Positions 26,301 through 34,350 of a stretch of DNA of 64,000 nt are shown piece by piece. The notes beneath the pieces were generated by a model. That model saw only the letters and a program-made list of their open reading frames with translations. It was not told the origin of the DNA and did no database searches. The position numbers were made by a program, and so were the translations under genes. Each line of letters starts with the position of its first letter. The first letter of the stretch is position 1. Origin of the DNA: Sphaerobacter thermophilus DSM 20745 (GTDB taxonomy: Bacteria; Chloroflexota; Chloroflexia; Thermomicrobiales; Thermomicrobiaceae); assembly GCF_000024985.1 (NCBI RefSeq), contig NC_013524.1, positions 992,001-1,056,000 of the forward strand. The letters run 5' to 3'.

Positions 26301-26845
26301 TGGCGGCCCAGGAGGCGGCCGGTGACCGGAGCGGTCTTGCGCTGACGATGTCGAACCTGGGGGCGGCCACGCTGCAGCGTGGCGACTATGCGGCGGCGGC
26401 GCAGCACTTCGAGCAGAGCTGGGCACTGGCGCACGAGTCGCGGGACGAGCGCACGGCGGTGCTGACGCTGGCGCGCCGGGCTCTGCTGGCCTTGATTCAG
26501 GGGGATCTGGAGGCGAGCAGACGCGACTGCTTCGAGGCGCTCGCGCGCTGGCAGGAACTCGGCTACAAGGCGGAGATGGTCGAGGGACTTCAGGTTCTGG
26601 CCGGGGTGGCCGCAGCGCTGCGGAAGCCGGAGGTCGCTGCCCGCCTGCTCGGCGCCGTGGCCGCGATCCGTGCCGCCACGCGCTCCCCCGGAGCCGCCTC
26701 CGTGCACCCCGAGTTCCGCCGCCTGATCGAGTCTGCCCGCGCCAGCCTGTCCCCGACCGCCTGGCAGGCTGCCTGGCAGGCAGGCCAGACCGCATCCCTG
26801 CCCCAACTCCTCGACGACGTCCAGCGCGCGTTGGGGCAGGAGTGA
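23375..26845 (+). CDS. GGDEF domain fused to two ATPase domains and TPR repeats (protein 2)
   Basis: A 1156-residue paralogue of the protein at 10284-13007. The GGDEF domain (about 14-175) has LLDVDHFKNINDAYGH, the signature at 92-96 and an RxxD I-site at 83-86. A second, AAA16-like ATPase module follows (Walker A GAPGTGRS, acidic strand LLIVFDGWDD), absent from protein 1. Then comes an NB-ARC/STAND module with GPGGIGKTRLA and LLVLDNLEQLPD, and from about 780 TPR-type repeats. No DNA-binding domain is present. The start is ambiguous among GTG 23372, ATG 23375 and ATG 23384, all with weak ribosome-binding sites. It is probably a c-di-GMP synthase gated by a STAND sensor. Confidence 0.84.
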   Translation: MSSMPSSLDVRHCPRDPLTGALSRTCLDDVLQATLDAAQRERSRVTLCLLDVDHFKNINDAYGHRRGDEALREVAHRIQRELRSSDLMVRYGGDEFVLILPDSTHAQAVALAERLLARVQATPCPGVPPLRLSISVGVATYPDDADTAEALMECADQRHAQAKRQGRRRVVAEDVAVADSDRLPEPARLIERDTQLAAIHTFLSRLRRAGRGALLIAGAPGTGRSRLLTAGVAAALQQGYAILPLDGREPVPLAPGPGRLSVPWQELVSLPADEAEARLRRLAAEDGCHGLLIVFDGWDDLDPAARSWVKRLLAGAGPMPVGVMATAGGAASVPTAPFVARVVVDALSQEATRVWVRGTLLWDPPADFIVWLHRTTQGRPAAIRATLDRLVEQGVLRREPGNGWRLADGYAGAIRDGGTGPLVQQYPHNLPAALTEFVGRTAEVAQARSLILEHRLVTLTGPGGIGKTRLALEVAAAVRTDFPDGVWFVPLAPIQDTRLVPDTILAALGEQQPAGETALDYLKEKLQESRMLLVLDNLEQLPDAPALVADLLAASRHLRVLVTSRHRLNLPEEVVFAVPPLPVPRSGDGWSAARLTDFAATALFVARAQAVRPDFRVTDENAADIAALCARLDGLPLAIELAAARVDEFSPRDLLAQMDRRLAILDDGPRDLPARQRTLRGAIDWGYRLLSPTEQRFFRQFAVFVGGATLEAVSAVLGGGLGHGRPGQPPPADVVRSLYDKSLLLAAGGRRIGMLETIREYALELLAASGEEAAVRDRHAAYMLYLVEKAQPHLRGHDQMRWRSRLEAERDNIRAAMAWLIKRREMERAGRLAAALWIYWDSVGRTAELHRWLTAVIQERERLSDPVLAAVLHSLGSINWMLGNSDEAEDCFESALQLWRRLGNREREAAALNNLGLVAGRRGEYDRAEDYFRASLAMTRETGDAWAVAITLSNLGWAALERGDIVEAIDRLTEALAAQEAAGDRSGLALTMSNLGAATLQRGDYAAAAQHFEQSWALAHESRDERTAVLTLARRALLALIQGDLEASRRDCFEALARWQELGYKAEMVEGLQVLAGVAAALRKPEVAARLLGAVAAIRAATRSPGAASVHPEFRRLIESARASLSPTAWQAAWQAGQTASLPQLLDDVQRALGQE

Positions 26846-26965
26846 GGCGTCATGCGTCAACCGTCAACCGTCAACCGTCATGCGTCCTGCTCCCCTCTCC
26901 CCTGGTGGGCTCCGTGCGAGAGGGGCTGGGGGTGAGGGGGACGGATGACGGATGACGGATGACGT
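26846..26965. repeat. Heptamer repeat/hairpin element, copy 2
   Basis: Three AACCGTC-type heptamers lie on the left. A CCCCTCTCCCC..GAGAGGGG hairpin region is in the middle, and three GGATGAC heptamers in opposite sense lie on the right. It fills the gap between two convergent genes and may double as a terminator. Confidence 0.65.
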
Positions 26966-26968
26966 GTT

Positions 26969-27928
26969 CTACTCCACCGCCAGGTCGTTGACGATCTCGC
27001 GGGCGGCGTGGAGCCACTGGTAGTCCGTGTCGTCGGGCACGGAGCAGCCGTTGGCCAGGATGAACTTGCGCCCGCCGGTCTGGCGGATGGCGTCCTGGGC
27101 CTCCTCACGAATCTTCTCCACCGGCCCGTTCGAGAGGGCGCCGAACTCGTGCCAGCCACCCATCAGGCACTTGCTGGTCTTGGTGCGGGCCTCGCGCAGG
27201 CTGGGGCCGGCGAGGCGGTCGCTCCAGCTCAGCACCTGGACCGGATAGTCGAGCACGTCGTCGAAGAACAGGTCGCGGTCGCCGTGCACGTGGAGCACGT
27301 TCAGCCAGCCGTCGATCGCGCCCTGGAGGGCGAGGAGGTCATACGGGCGTCCCACCTCGCGGTACAGCTCGCGGCTCATGATGGCGCTCGTGCAGCCCTG
27401 CAGCGCGAAGAAGACGCCGTCGGCACCGGCGTCAATGCAGTCCTGGATGTGGGCGCGCAGGTTCTGGGCGTAGGTCGCCAGCGCCTGGTGGACGAAGGTG
27501 GGGTGCTCCTGGAGGTGCCGCAGGAACAGGTCGCGCGATTCGGCGGCGTACATTGCCTCCGCCAGGGGGCTGAACACCGTCATGATGATCGGCACATCGA
27601 AGCCGACCATGTCGCGGAGTGCCCGGATGGCCATGGCGCGCTGGGTGAAGTAACGCGAGCGCTCCTGGTCGATCGGCTCGACCAGCAGCCAGTCATCCGG
27701 CTTGGTGATCGAGCGGCGTGGGAACGGGTAGGGGATATCCGGCATGATCTTGAGGATGTCGAGGTCGAAGGTGGCCTCGAAGAAGTTGAAGGTAGCCTCA
27801 GCCAGCCGGCGCCCGGACCCCTCGGGGCGGAAGTGGTGCCAGAAACAGACGGGGACGCGGTCAACCTCTTCGCCGTTGACGGCGGCCATGATGCGCTCGG
27901 TCTTGGTCATCTCCTCGACGAATGCCAT
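26969..27928 (-). CDS. Uroporphyrinogen decarboxylase (URO-D) family protein
   Basis: A 319-residue TIM-barrel protein of the URO-D superfamily. It begins with the KTERIMAAVNGEEVDRVPVCFWHHF segment seen in methyltransferase-type URO-D proteins (MtaA/CmuA-like) rather than HemE, whose conserved FMRQAGRY-type start is missing. ADGVFFALQGC and HVHGDRDLFF are further barrel motifs. No heme genes are nearby. It is likely to act in methyl or corrinoid chemistry, substrate unknown. The start ATG at 27928 follows AAAGGGAG. The palindrome at 28087-28102 lies 160 bp upstream. Confidence 0.78.
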   Translation of the reverse strand: MAFVEEMTKTERIMAAVNGEEVDRVPVCFWHHFRPEGSGRRLAEATFNFFEATFDLDILKIMPDIPYPFPRRSITKPDDWLLVEPIDQERSRYFTQRAMAIRALRDMVGFDVPIIMTVFSPLAEAMYAAESRDLFLRHLQEHPTFVHQALATYAQNLRAHIQDCIDAGADGVFFALQGCTSAIMSRELYREVGRPYDLLALQGAIDGWLNVLHVHGDRDLFFDDVLDYPVQVLSWSDRLAGPSLREARTKTSKCLMGGWHEFGALSNGPVEKIREEAQDAIRQTGGRKFILANGCSVPDDTDYQWLHAAREIVNDLAVE

Positions 27929-28086
27929 AACCGCACTCCCTTTCCCTGGTCCGTGCTGGCGGCCGGCCAGCGCGGTGCGTAGCCGGTGTCATTGACGGCA
28001 GTGAGCGGGTCCCGCTTCTGTGCGGCCCGGCGCACGCCGCACCACGCGCCGCATCTTAGCATGGGCGCCGAAACCCCGCACCGCCT

Positions 28087-28102
28087 GTCCGCCCGGGTGG
28101 AC
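28087..28102. promoter_or_regulatory. GTCCGCCCGGGTGGAC palindrome, copy 3
   Basis: It differs by one base from the palindrome at 9442-9457 and lies upstream of the URO-D family gene. Confidence 0.4.
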
Positions 28103-28115
28103 GGCACAAAAGGGA

Positions 28116-28141
28116 ACGCCCCGGTCGGGGGGCCGGGGCGT
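28116..28141 (-). terminator. Terminator for the beta-propeller gene
   Basis: The 9-bp stem ACGCCCCGG/CCGGGGCGT (28116-28124 with 28133-28141) is followed on the minus strand by CCCTTTTG. It lies about 200 bp after the stop at 28343. The stretch 28142-28342 has no gene. Confidence 0.55.
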
Positions 28142-28342
28142 CGTCAGGGGGAGGGAAGGGCACGGATCGGGTCTCCGGGGGAAGAACCCTGTGCACTCAC
28201 GTGCGCTTCACTACCTACAACGTCACGGGAGCCGAAATTGTTACCGCGGGTTTCAACTCGGTGTGCCGACGCGCGGGAGCAGTCGGGAGCGGCGGAGAAT
28301 TCGAGCGGGAGCGCGCTGGTGTGACCCGTTTGGGGCGGGGCG

Positions 28343-30124
28343 TCAGTGTCCCTGTCCCAGGCGGATGCCGCGACCGGGGAGCGTAAGGGAGAGGAGCATC
28401 TCCCCATCAGGGTCGAGCACCGAGAGCGCGTCGTGGTCGGCGTTGCCCACCTCGTGGACGACGAGGTGCCCGGTTGGCGTCACCAGGACACCGGCCACGG
28501 GCTGACCGGCGAGCAGGTGACCGACGACCTGGAGCGAATCGGTGTCGATCACCAGCACGCCATCCCCGGGGTTGCTGCCGCTGCTCGCGGGGACGAGATA
28601 GAGCGAGCTTCCGTCGGGCGCGATCGTCACGCCCGGCTCGATCAAGACACCAGCCGCGGCCTGTGGCGCGACCCAGCCGAAGATCCAGTCGAAGAATCGA
28701 TCAAACGTCGAGGGCGGGTCACCGGGATCCGGGGCCAGGTTCGCGGTGCGGAGCAGGTTGCCGTCGAGCAGGTCGATCTCGGCCACGTGGCGGGTCGCGG
28801 TGTTGACCGCGTAGAAGTGTCGGCCGTCGGGGGCAGCGACACCGTCGACGTACTGCGGCGCGTCCCCGGCGACCGCCGCCAGCGACACCTGGTGGACAAC
28901 TGCCCCGGCGATCGGGTCCCAGATCACCAGCGCGGGCTGGCTGAGCGATCCGCGGGGCATGCAAAGGCTGTAGTGCAGCGGGTCTGCCCCGGGTATGGCG
29001 CCGGCCGGGCCAGGGTAGGGGAGGACACAGGCCGTCAGCGGGTCGTCCGGCGCGACGGTGCGGCGGTGCTGAGCCACCGTGTCGAGCGTGGCGGCGTCGA
29101 GGACGGTCAGGCGGTAGCCGCTCTGGCTGGCGGATCGTGCGGTGCGTTCGGCGAGGACGAGCCGGGTCCCGTCGGCGCTGACGTCGAGCCGGCCCCAGAA
29201 CACATCGGCCACGACCGCACCGGTCAACTCTCGCTGGAGCAGGATCTCGCCGGTGCCGGCATCGGCGATCGCGACGCTGGCGAGCCAGCCCTGGCCGAGC
29301 TGGCGCGCCCAGTAGAGGTACAAATGCGAGCCGTCCGGTGCCACCGCCAGCGAGGTGGAAATGGCGGGCTCGTCGGCGCTGCCGACGTAGACCGACGCGC
29401 GGATGTCGCCAAGGTCCACGGCGTAGAGCGGCCGGCCGCTGAGACCGTCGCTCAGCTCCACGGTCAGGTGCCAGGTGCCGCCGTACTCGGGTGTGACCGG
29501 GCCGCGCGGGGTGAGCCGGGTAGTCGCCAGCCACCAGTGGTTGCCCGCGTGGAGGAGATCCTCGCCGCTCAGGGTCGCGAGGCTGCCGGTATCGGGGTCG
29601 AGCCGGTAGTAGGCCCCCCAGGAGTCGCCGGGCAGGAAGAGGGGAGCCTCGGTCGTAGCGGGTGGGGTGCCGAGCGTCGGCGCGACGACGACGAAGTGGC
29701 TGGTCGTCGCCGTGCGGCCGGCGTCGTTGGTCACCTCCAGGTCGATCCACCAGCGCCCCGCCTGGTTCAGGGCCAGGGAGACTTGATACCAGCCGGGGTC
29801 GTCGAGGGGGCGACCGACGGCGATGAGAACCGGGTCGGGCCGAGCGCCGGAGGTGGTTGCCGCTGGGCGCAGCGCCGCGACCGGACGCAACCCGGTGAGC
29901 GGCGTGCCCTCGTCGTCCACGACGCTGAAGCGGACGGTGGCGACATCGCCGACCGCCGGATTGGTCGGCTCGACGGTCATCCCGGCGAAGCGCCAGCCGG
30001 TCGCCTCCGGCGGGCCCGGCATTGGCTCGCTCGCCGAGACGACCGGAGCGGCGACCACCAGCAGCAGTACCGCCACTGCCAGTGCCCGCAACGTGTGAAG
30101 CCCGTGGAGCAGGCGCGCGACCAT
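28343..30124 (-). CDS. Secreted beta-propeller (YVTN-like) protein with YtkA/FixH-like N-terminal domain
   Basis: 593 residues with a cleavable signal peptide (hydrophobic 12-29, likely cut after VVSA). Residues about 40-150 form an immunoglobulin-like domain, VEPTNPAVGDVATVRFSVVDDEG through GRWWIDLEVTNDAGRTATT, of the YtkA/FixH type. The rest repeats a propeller blade pattern with VAPDGSHLYLYW, VSADGTRLVLAE, AAPDGRHFYAVNT and IAPDGSSLYLVPAS, each ending in a display-like strand. It is probably extracytoplasmic, perhaps binding or reporting on a ligand. No enzyme motif was found. The start ATG at 30124 follows GAGAGGGAGAG. It is possibly linked with metal (copper) handling through the N-terminal domain type, but this is weak. 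Confidence 0.72.
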   Translation of the reverse strand: MVARLLHGLHTLRALAVAVLLLVVAAPVVSASEPMPGPPEATGWRFAGMTVEPTNPAVGDVATVRFSVVDDEGTPLTGLRPVAALRPAATTSGARPDPVLIAVGRPLDDPGWYQVSLALNQAGRWWIDLEVTNDAGRTATTSHFVVVAPTLGTPPATTEAPLFLPGDSWGAYYRLDPDTGSLATLSGEDLLHAGNHWWLATTRLTPRGPVTPEYGGTWHLTVELSDGLSGRPLYAVDLGDIRASVYVGSADEPAISTSLAVAPDGSHLYLYWARQLGQGWLASVAIADAGTGEILLQRELTGAVVADVFWGRLDVSADGTRLVLAERTARSASQSGYRLTVLDAATLDTVAQHRRTVAPDDPLTACVLPYPGPAGAIPGADPLHYSLCMPRGSLSQPALVIWDPIAGAVVHQVSLAAVAGDAPQYVDGVAAPDGRHFYAVNTATRHVAEIDLLDGNLLRTANLAPDPGDPPSTFDRFFDWIFGWVAPQAAAGVLIEPGVTIAPDGSSLYLVPASSGSNPGDGVLVIDTDSLQVVGHLLAGQPVAGVLVTPTGHLVVHEVGNADHDALSVLDPDGEMLLSLTLPGRGIRLGQGH

Positions 30125-30287
30125 GCTCTCCCTCTCCGCGCCTCGAATCGGCCGGTCGCTCGTCTCCTCCTCAAACGGTCATTGGATTCAGCCGCCCGGC
30201 GCCGCCGCTCCGTCCCAGCGGCTGCGTGAGCGGGAAGGGGGCCGACCAGCGCCGGGGCCCTCCACCAGCCACCCCGGCGCCCGGCCT

Positions 30288-31340
30288 CTAGCCGAGCCGG
30301 TAGTCTCCCGTGTGCGCCTCCTCCAGGTAGCGTGCCACGAGTTGGATCGCTGCCTGGATGTCGTCCACGTTTGCCATCTCGTTCACGGTGTGGAGGTAGC
30401 GCGTCGGTGTCGAGATCGTGATCACCGGAACCCCGGCGCGGGCGCGCTGCATCGCCCCGGCGTCGGTGCCGCCGCGGCTCAGCACTTCGAGCTGGTACTT
30501 GATCCCGTGGCGCTCGGCCACATCGCGGAAGTGACGCACCAGCTTGTGATTCGGGATGTGGGACGAGTCGAATACCTTGATGGCCACCCCATCGCCGAGC
30601 CGGGTCACCTGCTCCTCCGGCTTGAACCCGGGGATATCACCGGCCAGCGTCACGTCGAGCGCCACGCCGATGTCCGGCTCCACGCCGAAGGCGGCCGTCT
30701 CCGCGCCGCGCAGGCCGACCTCCTCCTGGGTGGTCGCGACCGCGATAACCTCCGCCTCGTGGTCGCCGAGCGCTCGCAGCGCCTCGATCATGATGAAGAC
30801 CGAGACGCGGTCGTCGAGTGCCTTGCTCATGACCGCGTTGCCGACGCGCTCCAGGGTCCGGTCGAGCGTCACCATGTCGCCGATATCGACCCGGGCGCGT
30901 ACCTCCTCCGCCGGCAGGCCGAGGTCGACGTAGTAGTCGGTGATCTTGAACGGCTTGACCTCGTCGGGCTGGAGCACGTGGATCGGCTTGGAGTCGGGCT
31001 GGAGTGCGCCGCGGAGTGCATCGCCGTTCCTGGTGTGGACCAGCACCCGCTGCGCGGCCAGCATGCGTGCGTCGAATCCGCCCACGTTCTGGAGGCGAAT
31101 GAAGCCCTTGTCGTCGATATGGCGGACCATGAACCCGATTTCGTCCATGTGTGCCGCCAGCATCACCCGTGGGCCGCCCCGGCCCTTCTTCGTGGCGATG
31201 ACGTTGCCCAGCGCGTCGACCCGAATCTCGTCGACGAGCGGCTCGAGCTCGCGCACAACCACCTCGCGGACCTGCTCTTCGCGGCCCGGGATGCCGGGTG
31301 CCTCGCAGATACGCTTGAGCAGATCGACGTTGATCTCCAT
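30288..31340 (-). CDS. M42-family metallo-aminopeptidase
   Basis: A 350-residue dinuclear zinc aminopeptidase of the M42 (TET/glutamyl-aminopeptidase) family. Metal and catalytic motifs are AAHMDEIGFMV (His and Asp), TTQEEVGLRGAETAA (catalytic Glu pair), VALDVTLAGD and the late HTVNEMANVDDI. Such enzymes form dodecameric tetrahedra that trim peptides in the cytosol. Length is normal. The start is the ATG at 31340 after GGGAGGGAC; an in-frame ATG at 31352 is less well placed. It is upstream of and convergent with nothing obvious; the deazaflavin oxidoreductase follows on the same strand. Confidence 0.9.
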   Translation of the reverse strand: MEINVDLLKRICEAPGIPGREEQVREVVVRELEPLVDEIRVDALGNVIATKKGRGGPRVMLAAHMDEIGFMVRHIDDKGFIRLQNVGGFDARMLAAQRVLVHTRNGDALRGALQPDSKPIHVLQPDEVKPFKITDYYVDLGLPAEEVRARVDIGDMVTLDRTLERVGNAVMSKALDDRVSVFIMIEALRALGDHEAEVIAVATTQEEVGLRGAETAAFGVEPDIGVALDVTLAGDIPGFKPEEQVTRLGDGVAIKVFDSSHIPNHKLVRHFRDVAERHGIKYQLEVLSRGGTDAGAMQRARAGVPVITISTPTRYLHTVNEMANVDDIQAAIQLVARYLEEAHTGDYRLG

Positions 31341-31413
31341 TGTCCCTCCCACCGCCAGCTCCGCTGGAAAAATCTCATGGACGCCATGATGCTAACAGCG
31401 CGACGATGCCACG

Positions 31414-31884
31414 TCAAAGGGACGCACCGCGCGAATGGTTCTCCCACACCGGGCCGACGATGCGGAAGACAGGGTGGCGCGGCGCCTCGGCGGCGAACGC
31501 CTCCAGGGAAGAATCCGGCGTGACATCGAAGAACGGGCGGACGATCGGGACCTCCTCCAGGTAGCGCTTCAGCACCGGCGCGCTCTCGGTCGGCCCCAGC
31601 ACCTCGATGGTGACCGTCTCCAACTTACGCCCGCGGCTGAGCGTCACCTGGCCCGCCGCCCGCGCGTTGCGGACCCAGTTGACCGGGCCGTAGGGAGCAA
31701 CCAGCCAGCGCTGACCGTTCTCCTCGACCAGACGCACCGGTGTCGAGTGCGGCCGTCCGGTGCGCCGACCGCGCACCGTCAATACGTAGGTGTCCCTGAT
31801 GGGCACACCGACGGCCAGCATCGCCCGGACGAAGGCGTTGGCCAGCCGTCGTCCCAGGGTCATACGATAGGTCTGTGCCACCAT
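31414..31884 (-). CDS. Deazaflavin (F420)-dependent nitroreductase-family protein
   Basis: 156 residues of the DUF385/Ddn split-barrel family, which uses coenzyme F420 (or sometimes other flavins or heme). Typical segments are TYVLTVRGRRTGRPHSTPVRLVE, WLVAPYGPVNWVRNARAAGQVTL and the C-terminal HPVFRIV. It implies that the organism makes or takes up F420. The start ATG at 31884 is only 3 nt after GAGGAG, so the adjacent GTG at 31881 may be used. It is transcribed toward the M42 gene (73 bp apart). Confidence 0.82.
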   Translation of the reverse strand: MVAQTYRMTLGRRLANAFVRAMLAVGVPIRDTYVLTVRGRRTGRPHSTPVRLVEENGQRWLVAPYGPVNWVRNARAAGQVTLSRGRKLETVTIEVLGPTESAPVLKRYLEEVPIVRPFFDVTPDSSLEAFAAEAPRHPVFRIVGPVWENHSRGASL

Positions 31885-32167
31885 CTACTCCTCGAATTTC
31901 CTCAGCTCGCCCGGCAAGACCGATTCCTCCAGAGACACCTATCGCACTGCGACAAGCAAACGGTGATGACGCGTGTGTCAGGATGGAGTGATCGTGCGGC
32001 CCATCCGTTGGGGGCGCTCGACGAAGGTATCACGGCGCCGCTCACTTGGCCATCGCCTCGTCGAGCCATCCCGCGCTCCTGTACCGCGCGAGGCGCATGA
32101 CTCCGTCCCGGGAAACGGCTAGACTTGGCGCAGAATCCAGGAATTGGGCACGCGGCGAGGAGGAGGC

Positions 32168-33349
32168 ATGCTCACGGCCGAGCAGGTGCGGCGACTGCGG
32201 GAGGACACGCCCGGCTGCCGGGAGGTGATCCACTTCAACAATGCCGGCGCGGCGTTGATGCCCCGCCCGGTGATCGATGCGACCATCGACCACCTCAAGC
32301 TCGAGAGCCGCATCGGCGGCTACGAAGCCGCGGATGCCGCAGAGGAGTTCATCGAAGGGGCGTACGACGCGGTCGCACGGCTGATCGGCGCCGAGCGCGA
32401 CGAGATCGCCATCGTCGAGAACGCCACGCGTGCCTGGGATATGGCCTTCTATTCGATCCCGTTCAAGCCCGGCGACCGGATCCTCACCTCGATGTCCGAG
32501 TACGCCAGCAACGTCATCAGCTTTTTGCAGGTCGCCCGGCGCAGCGGAGTGACCGTCGAGGTCGTGCCGAACGATGAGCACGGGCAGATGTCGGTGGCGG
32601 CGCTGCGGGAGATGATGGACGACCGGGTCCGGCTGATCGCGGTCAGCCATATCCCGACCAATGGCGGGCTGATCCAGCCGGTGGCCGAGATCGGGAAAGT
32701 GGCACGCGAGGCGGGCGTTTTCTATCTGGTGGATGCGTGCCAGTCGGTCGGTCAAGTGCCGATCGACGTGCGGGCCATCGGCTGCGACATGCTGTCGGCG
32801 ACCAGCCGGAAGTACCTGCGCGGTCCACGGGGCGTCGGCTTCCTCTACGTCCGCCGCGAGATCGTGGAGCAGATCGAGCCGGTCTTCCTGGACCTGCACG
32901 CGGCCACCTGGGTGGCACCCGATCGCTACGAGATCCGCGGCGACGCGCGTCGCTTCGAGAACTGGGAGTCGAACATCGCGGGCAAGATCGGGATGGGTGT
33001 CGCCGCTGCCTACGCCATGGCAGTCGGGGTCGAGGCGGGTTCCGCGCGTCTGCGATCGCTGGCTGAGATGTTGCGCCAACGGATCTGCGAGATCCCGGGC
33101 GGCGCGGTCCATGACCTCGGGGTCGAGCGCGGCGGGATCGTCAGCTTCACGCTGGATGGCGTGGACCCGGAGGCGATCAAGCAGCGGCTGGCGGCCGAGC
33201 GGATCAATGTCACTGTCTCGACCGTGGCCTCCACCCGCTACGACATGACGGCGCGAGGGCTGGAGCGCGTGGTGCGCGCGTCGCCCCACTACTACAACAC
33301 CGAGGAGGAGGTGGACCGGCTGGTCGAGGTCGTCGCGTCGATGGCCTGA
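32168..33349 (+). CDS. Class V aminotransferase-fold PLP enzyme
   Basis: A 393-residue PLP enzyme of the aminotransferase class V / cysteine desulfurase / isopenicillin N epimerase group. The Schiff-base Lys is K215 in ATSRKYLRGPRG, the PLP-binding Asp is in LVDACQSVGQ, and the N-terminal FNNAGAALMP is typical. There is no obvious catalytic Cys loop of a desulfurase. Starts at ATG 32168 after GAGGAGGAGG; an in-frame upstream start at 32144 is poorer. It is followed 61 bp later by a GntR regulator and then a beta-hydroxyacid dehydrogenase, so it probably belongs to a catabolic set for an amino acid or related compound. Confidence 0.85.
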   Translation: MLTAEQVRRLREDTPGCREVIHFNNAGAALMPRPVIDATIDHLKLESRIGGYEAADAAEEFIEGAYDAVARLIGAERDEIAIVENATRAWDMAFYSIPFKPGDRILTSMSEYASNVISFLQVARRSGVTVEVVPNDEHGQMSVAALREMMDDRVRLIAVSHIPTNGGLIQPVAEIGKVAREAGVFYLVDACQSVGQVPIDVRAIGCDMLSATSRKYLRGPRGVGFLYVRREIVEQIEPVFLDLHAATWVAPDRYEIRGDARRFENWESNIAGKIGMGVAAAYAMAVGVEAGSARLRSLAEMLRQRICEIPGGAVHDLGVERGGIVSFTLDGVDPEAIKQRLAAERINVTVSTVASTRYDMTARGLERVVRASPHYYNTEEEVDRLVEVVASMA

Positions 33350-33410
33350 GCCTGGCCGGGCGGCTCGCGTGGCCCATCAGCGCGATGGTACGCGGGCCCG
33401 GGAGGGCGGA

Positions 33411-34196
33411 ATGAGCGAGCTACGGGCGGGATCTACCCCGCTGTATCAACAACTGGCCGCCCGGCTGCGGCGGCAGATCGCCGAGGGGATCTACCGTCCA
33501 GGCGACCGCCTGCCGTCGGAAGCCGAGCTATGCGACCAGTTCGGCGTGAGCCGGATCACGGTGCGTGCCGCGCTCGACCAGCTGGTCGATGCCGGGCTGC
33601 TCCGGCGCCAGCGGGGGAAGGGGACATTCGTCACCGCGCCGCTAGTGGAACACGAGTTGATCCGCCTGACCGACTTTGTCGAGGACATGGCCGCGGCCGG
33701 GTTGCAGCCTGCGTCGCGGATCACCCACCTTGGGGAGGAGCCTGCTTCGGCCGAGGTGGCGCGGCATCTCGACCTCGCCCCGCAGACCCCGGTGGTTCGG
33801 CTCGATCGCCTGCGGCTCGCCGACTCCTCGCCGATCGCCTTCGACGTAACCTACCTGCCGCTGCGCTACGGGCGGCTGCTCGATCGCTCGGCGCTGGAGC
33901 GCGAAACGATCTACCACATCCTGGAGACCCAGTATCAGATCCCGGTGGTCTCCGGCACATTCGTCATCGAGGCCGGGAAGTCCACGGCGGAGCTGGCCGA
34001 GGCGTTGGAGGTGGAGCGGGGCGCGCCCTTGCTCATCATCCAGCGCATCTCCTACACCGAGGGGCGCGAGCCGATCTACTTCCAGCGGCGCTATTACCGC
34101 GCAGACCGGGTGCGCTACCGCGTGGAGCTTGACCGCGGCTACCCCGGCCAGCGATCCCGGCTGACCGAGTTCGTGCCCGTCTTCGATGGCGGGTGA
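33411..34196 (+). CDS. GntR-family (HutC subfamily) transcriptional regulator
   Basis: A 261-residue regulator. The winged helix-turn-helix spans about 8-75 (YQQLAARLRRQIAEGIYRPGDRLPSE, GVSRITVRAALDQLVDAGLLRRQRGKGTFV). A UTRA ligand-binding domain fills the rest with the expected pattern LDRLRLADSSPIAFDVTYLPLRYG and ISYTEGREPIYFQRRYYRADRVRYRVEL. The start is the ATG at 33411 after GAGGGCGG. It lies between the aminotransferase and dehydrogenase genes and probably controls them in response to their substrate. Confidence 0.9.
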   Translation: MSELRAGSTPLYQQLAARLRRQIAEGIYRPGDRLPSEAELCDQFGVSRITVRAALDQLVDAGLLRRQRGKGTFVTAPLVEHELIRLTDFVEDMAAAGLQPASRITHLGEEPASAEVARHLDLAPQTPVVRLDRLRLADSSPIAFDVTYLPLRYGRLLDRSALERETIYHILETQYQIPVVSGTFVIEAGKSTAELAEALEVERGAPLLIIQRISYTEGREPIYFQRRYYRADRVRYRVELDRGYPGQRSRLTEFVPVFDGG

Positions 34197-34197
34197 G

Positions 34198-34330
34198 GAG
34201 CGTGATGCGTCATACGTCATACGTCATGCGTCCCCCTCACCCCGGCCCCTCTCCCCTGGTGGGAGAGGTGAGCATGACACGACATGCAGTACGCAATACG
34301 GGTGACGCATGACGTGTGACGCATGACGCA
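34198..34330. repeat. Heptamer repeat/hairpin element, copy 3
   Basis: ATGCGTC and ATACGTC units (7-bp period) lie on the left, CCCCTCTCCCCTGGTGGGAG hairpin sequence in the middle, and inverted GACGCAT-type units on the right. It fills the space between the GntR gene and the dehydrogenase. Confidence 0.65.
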
Positions 34331-34350
34331 TATGTCGAAGGAGCGCAGCG

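Noticed and set aside
28346-30229. 627-residue plus-strand frame opposite the beta-propeller gene
   Set aside because: No signal, domain or ribosome-binding site; the minus strand carries the signal peptide and propeller repeats.
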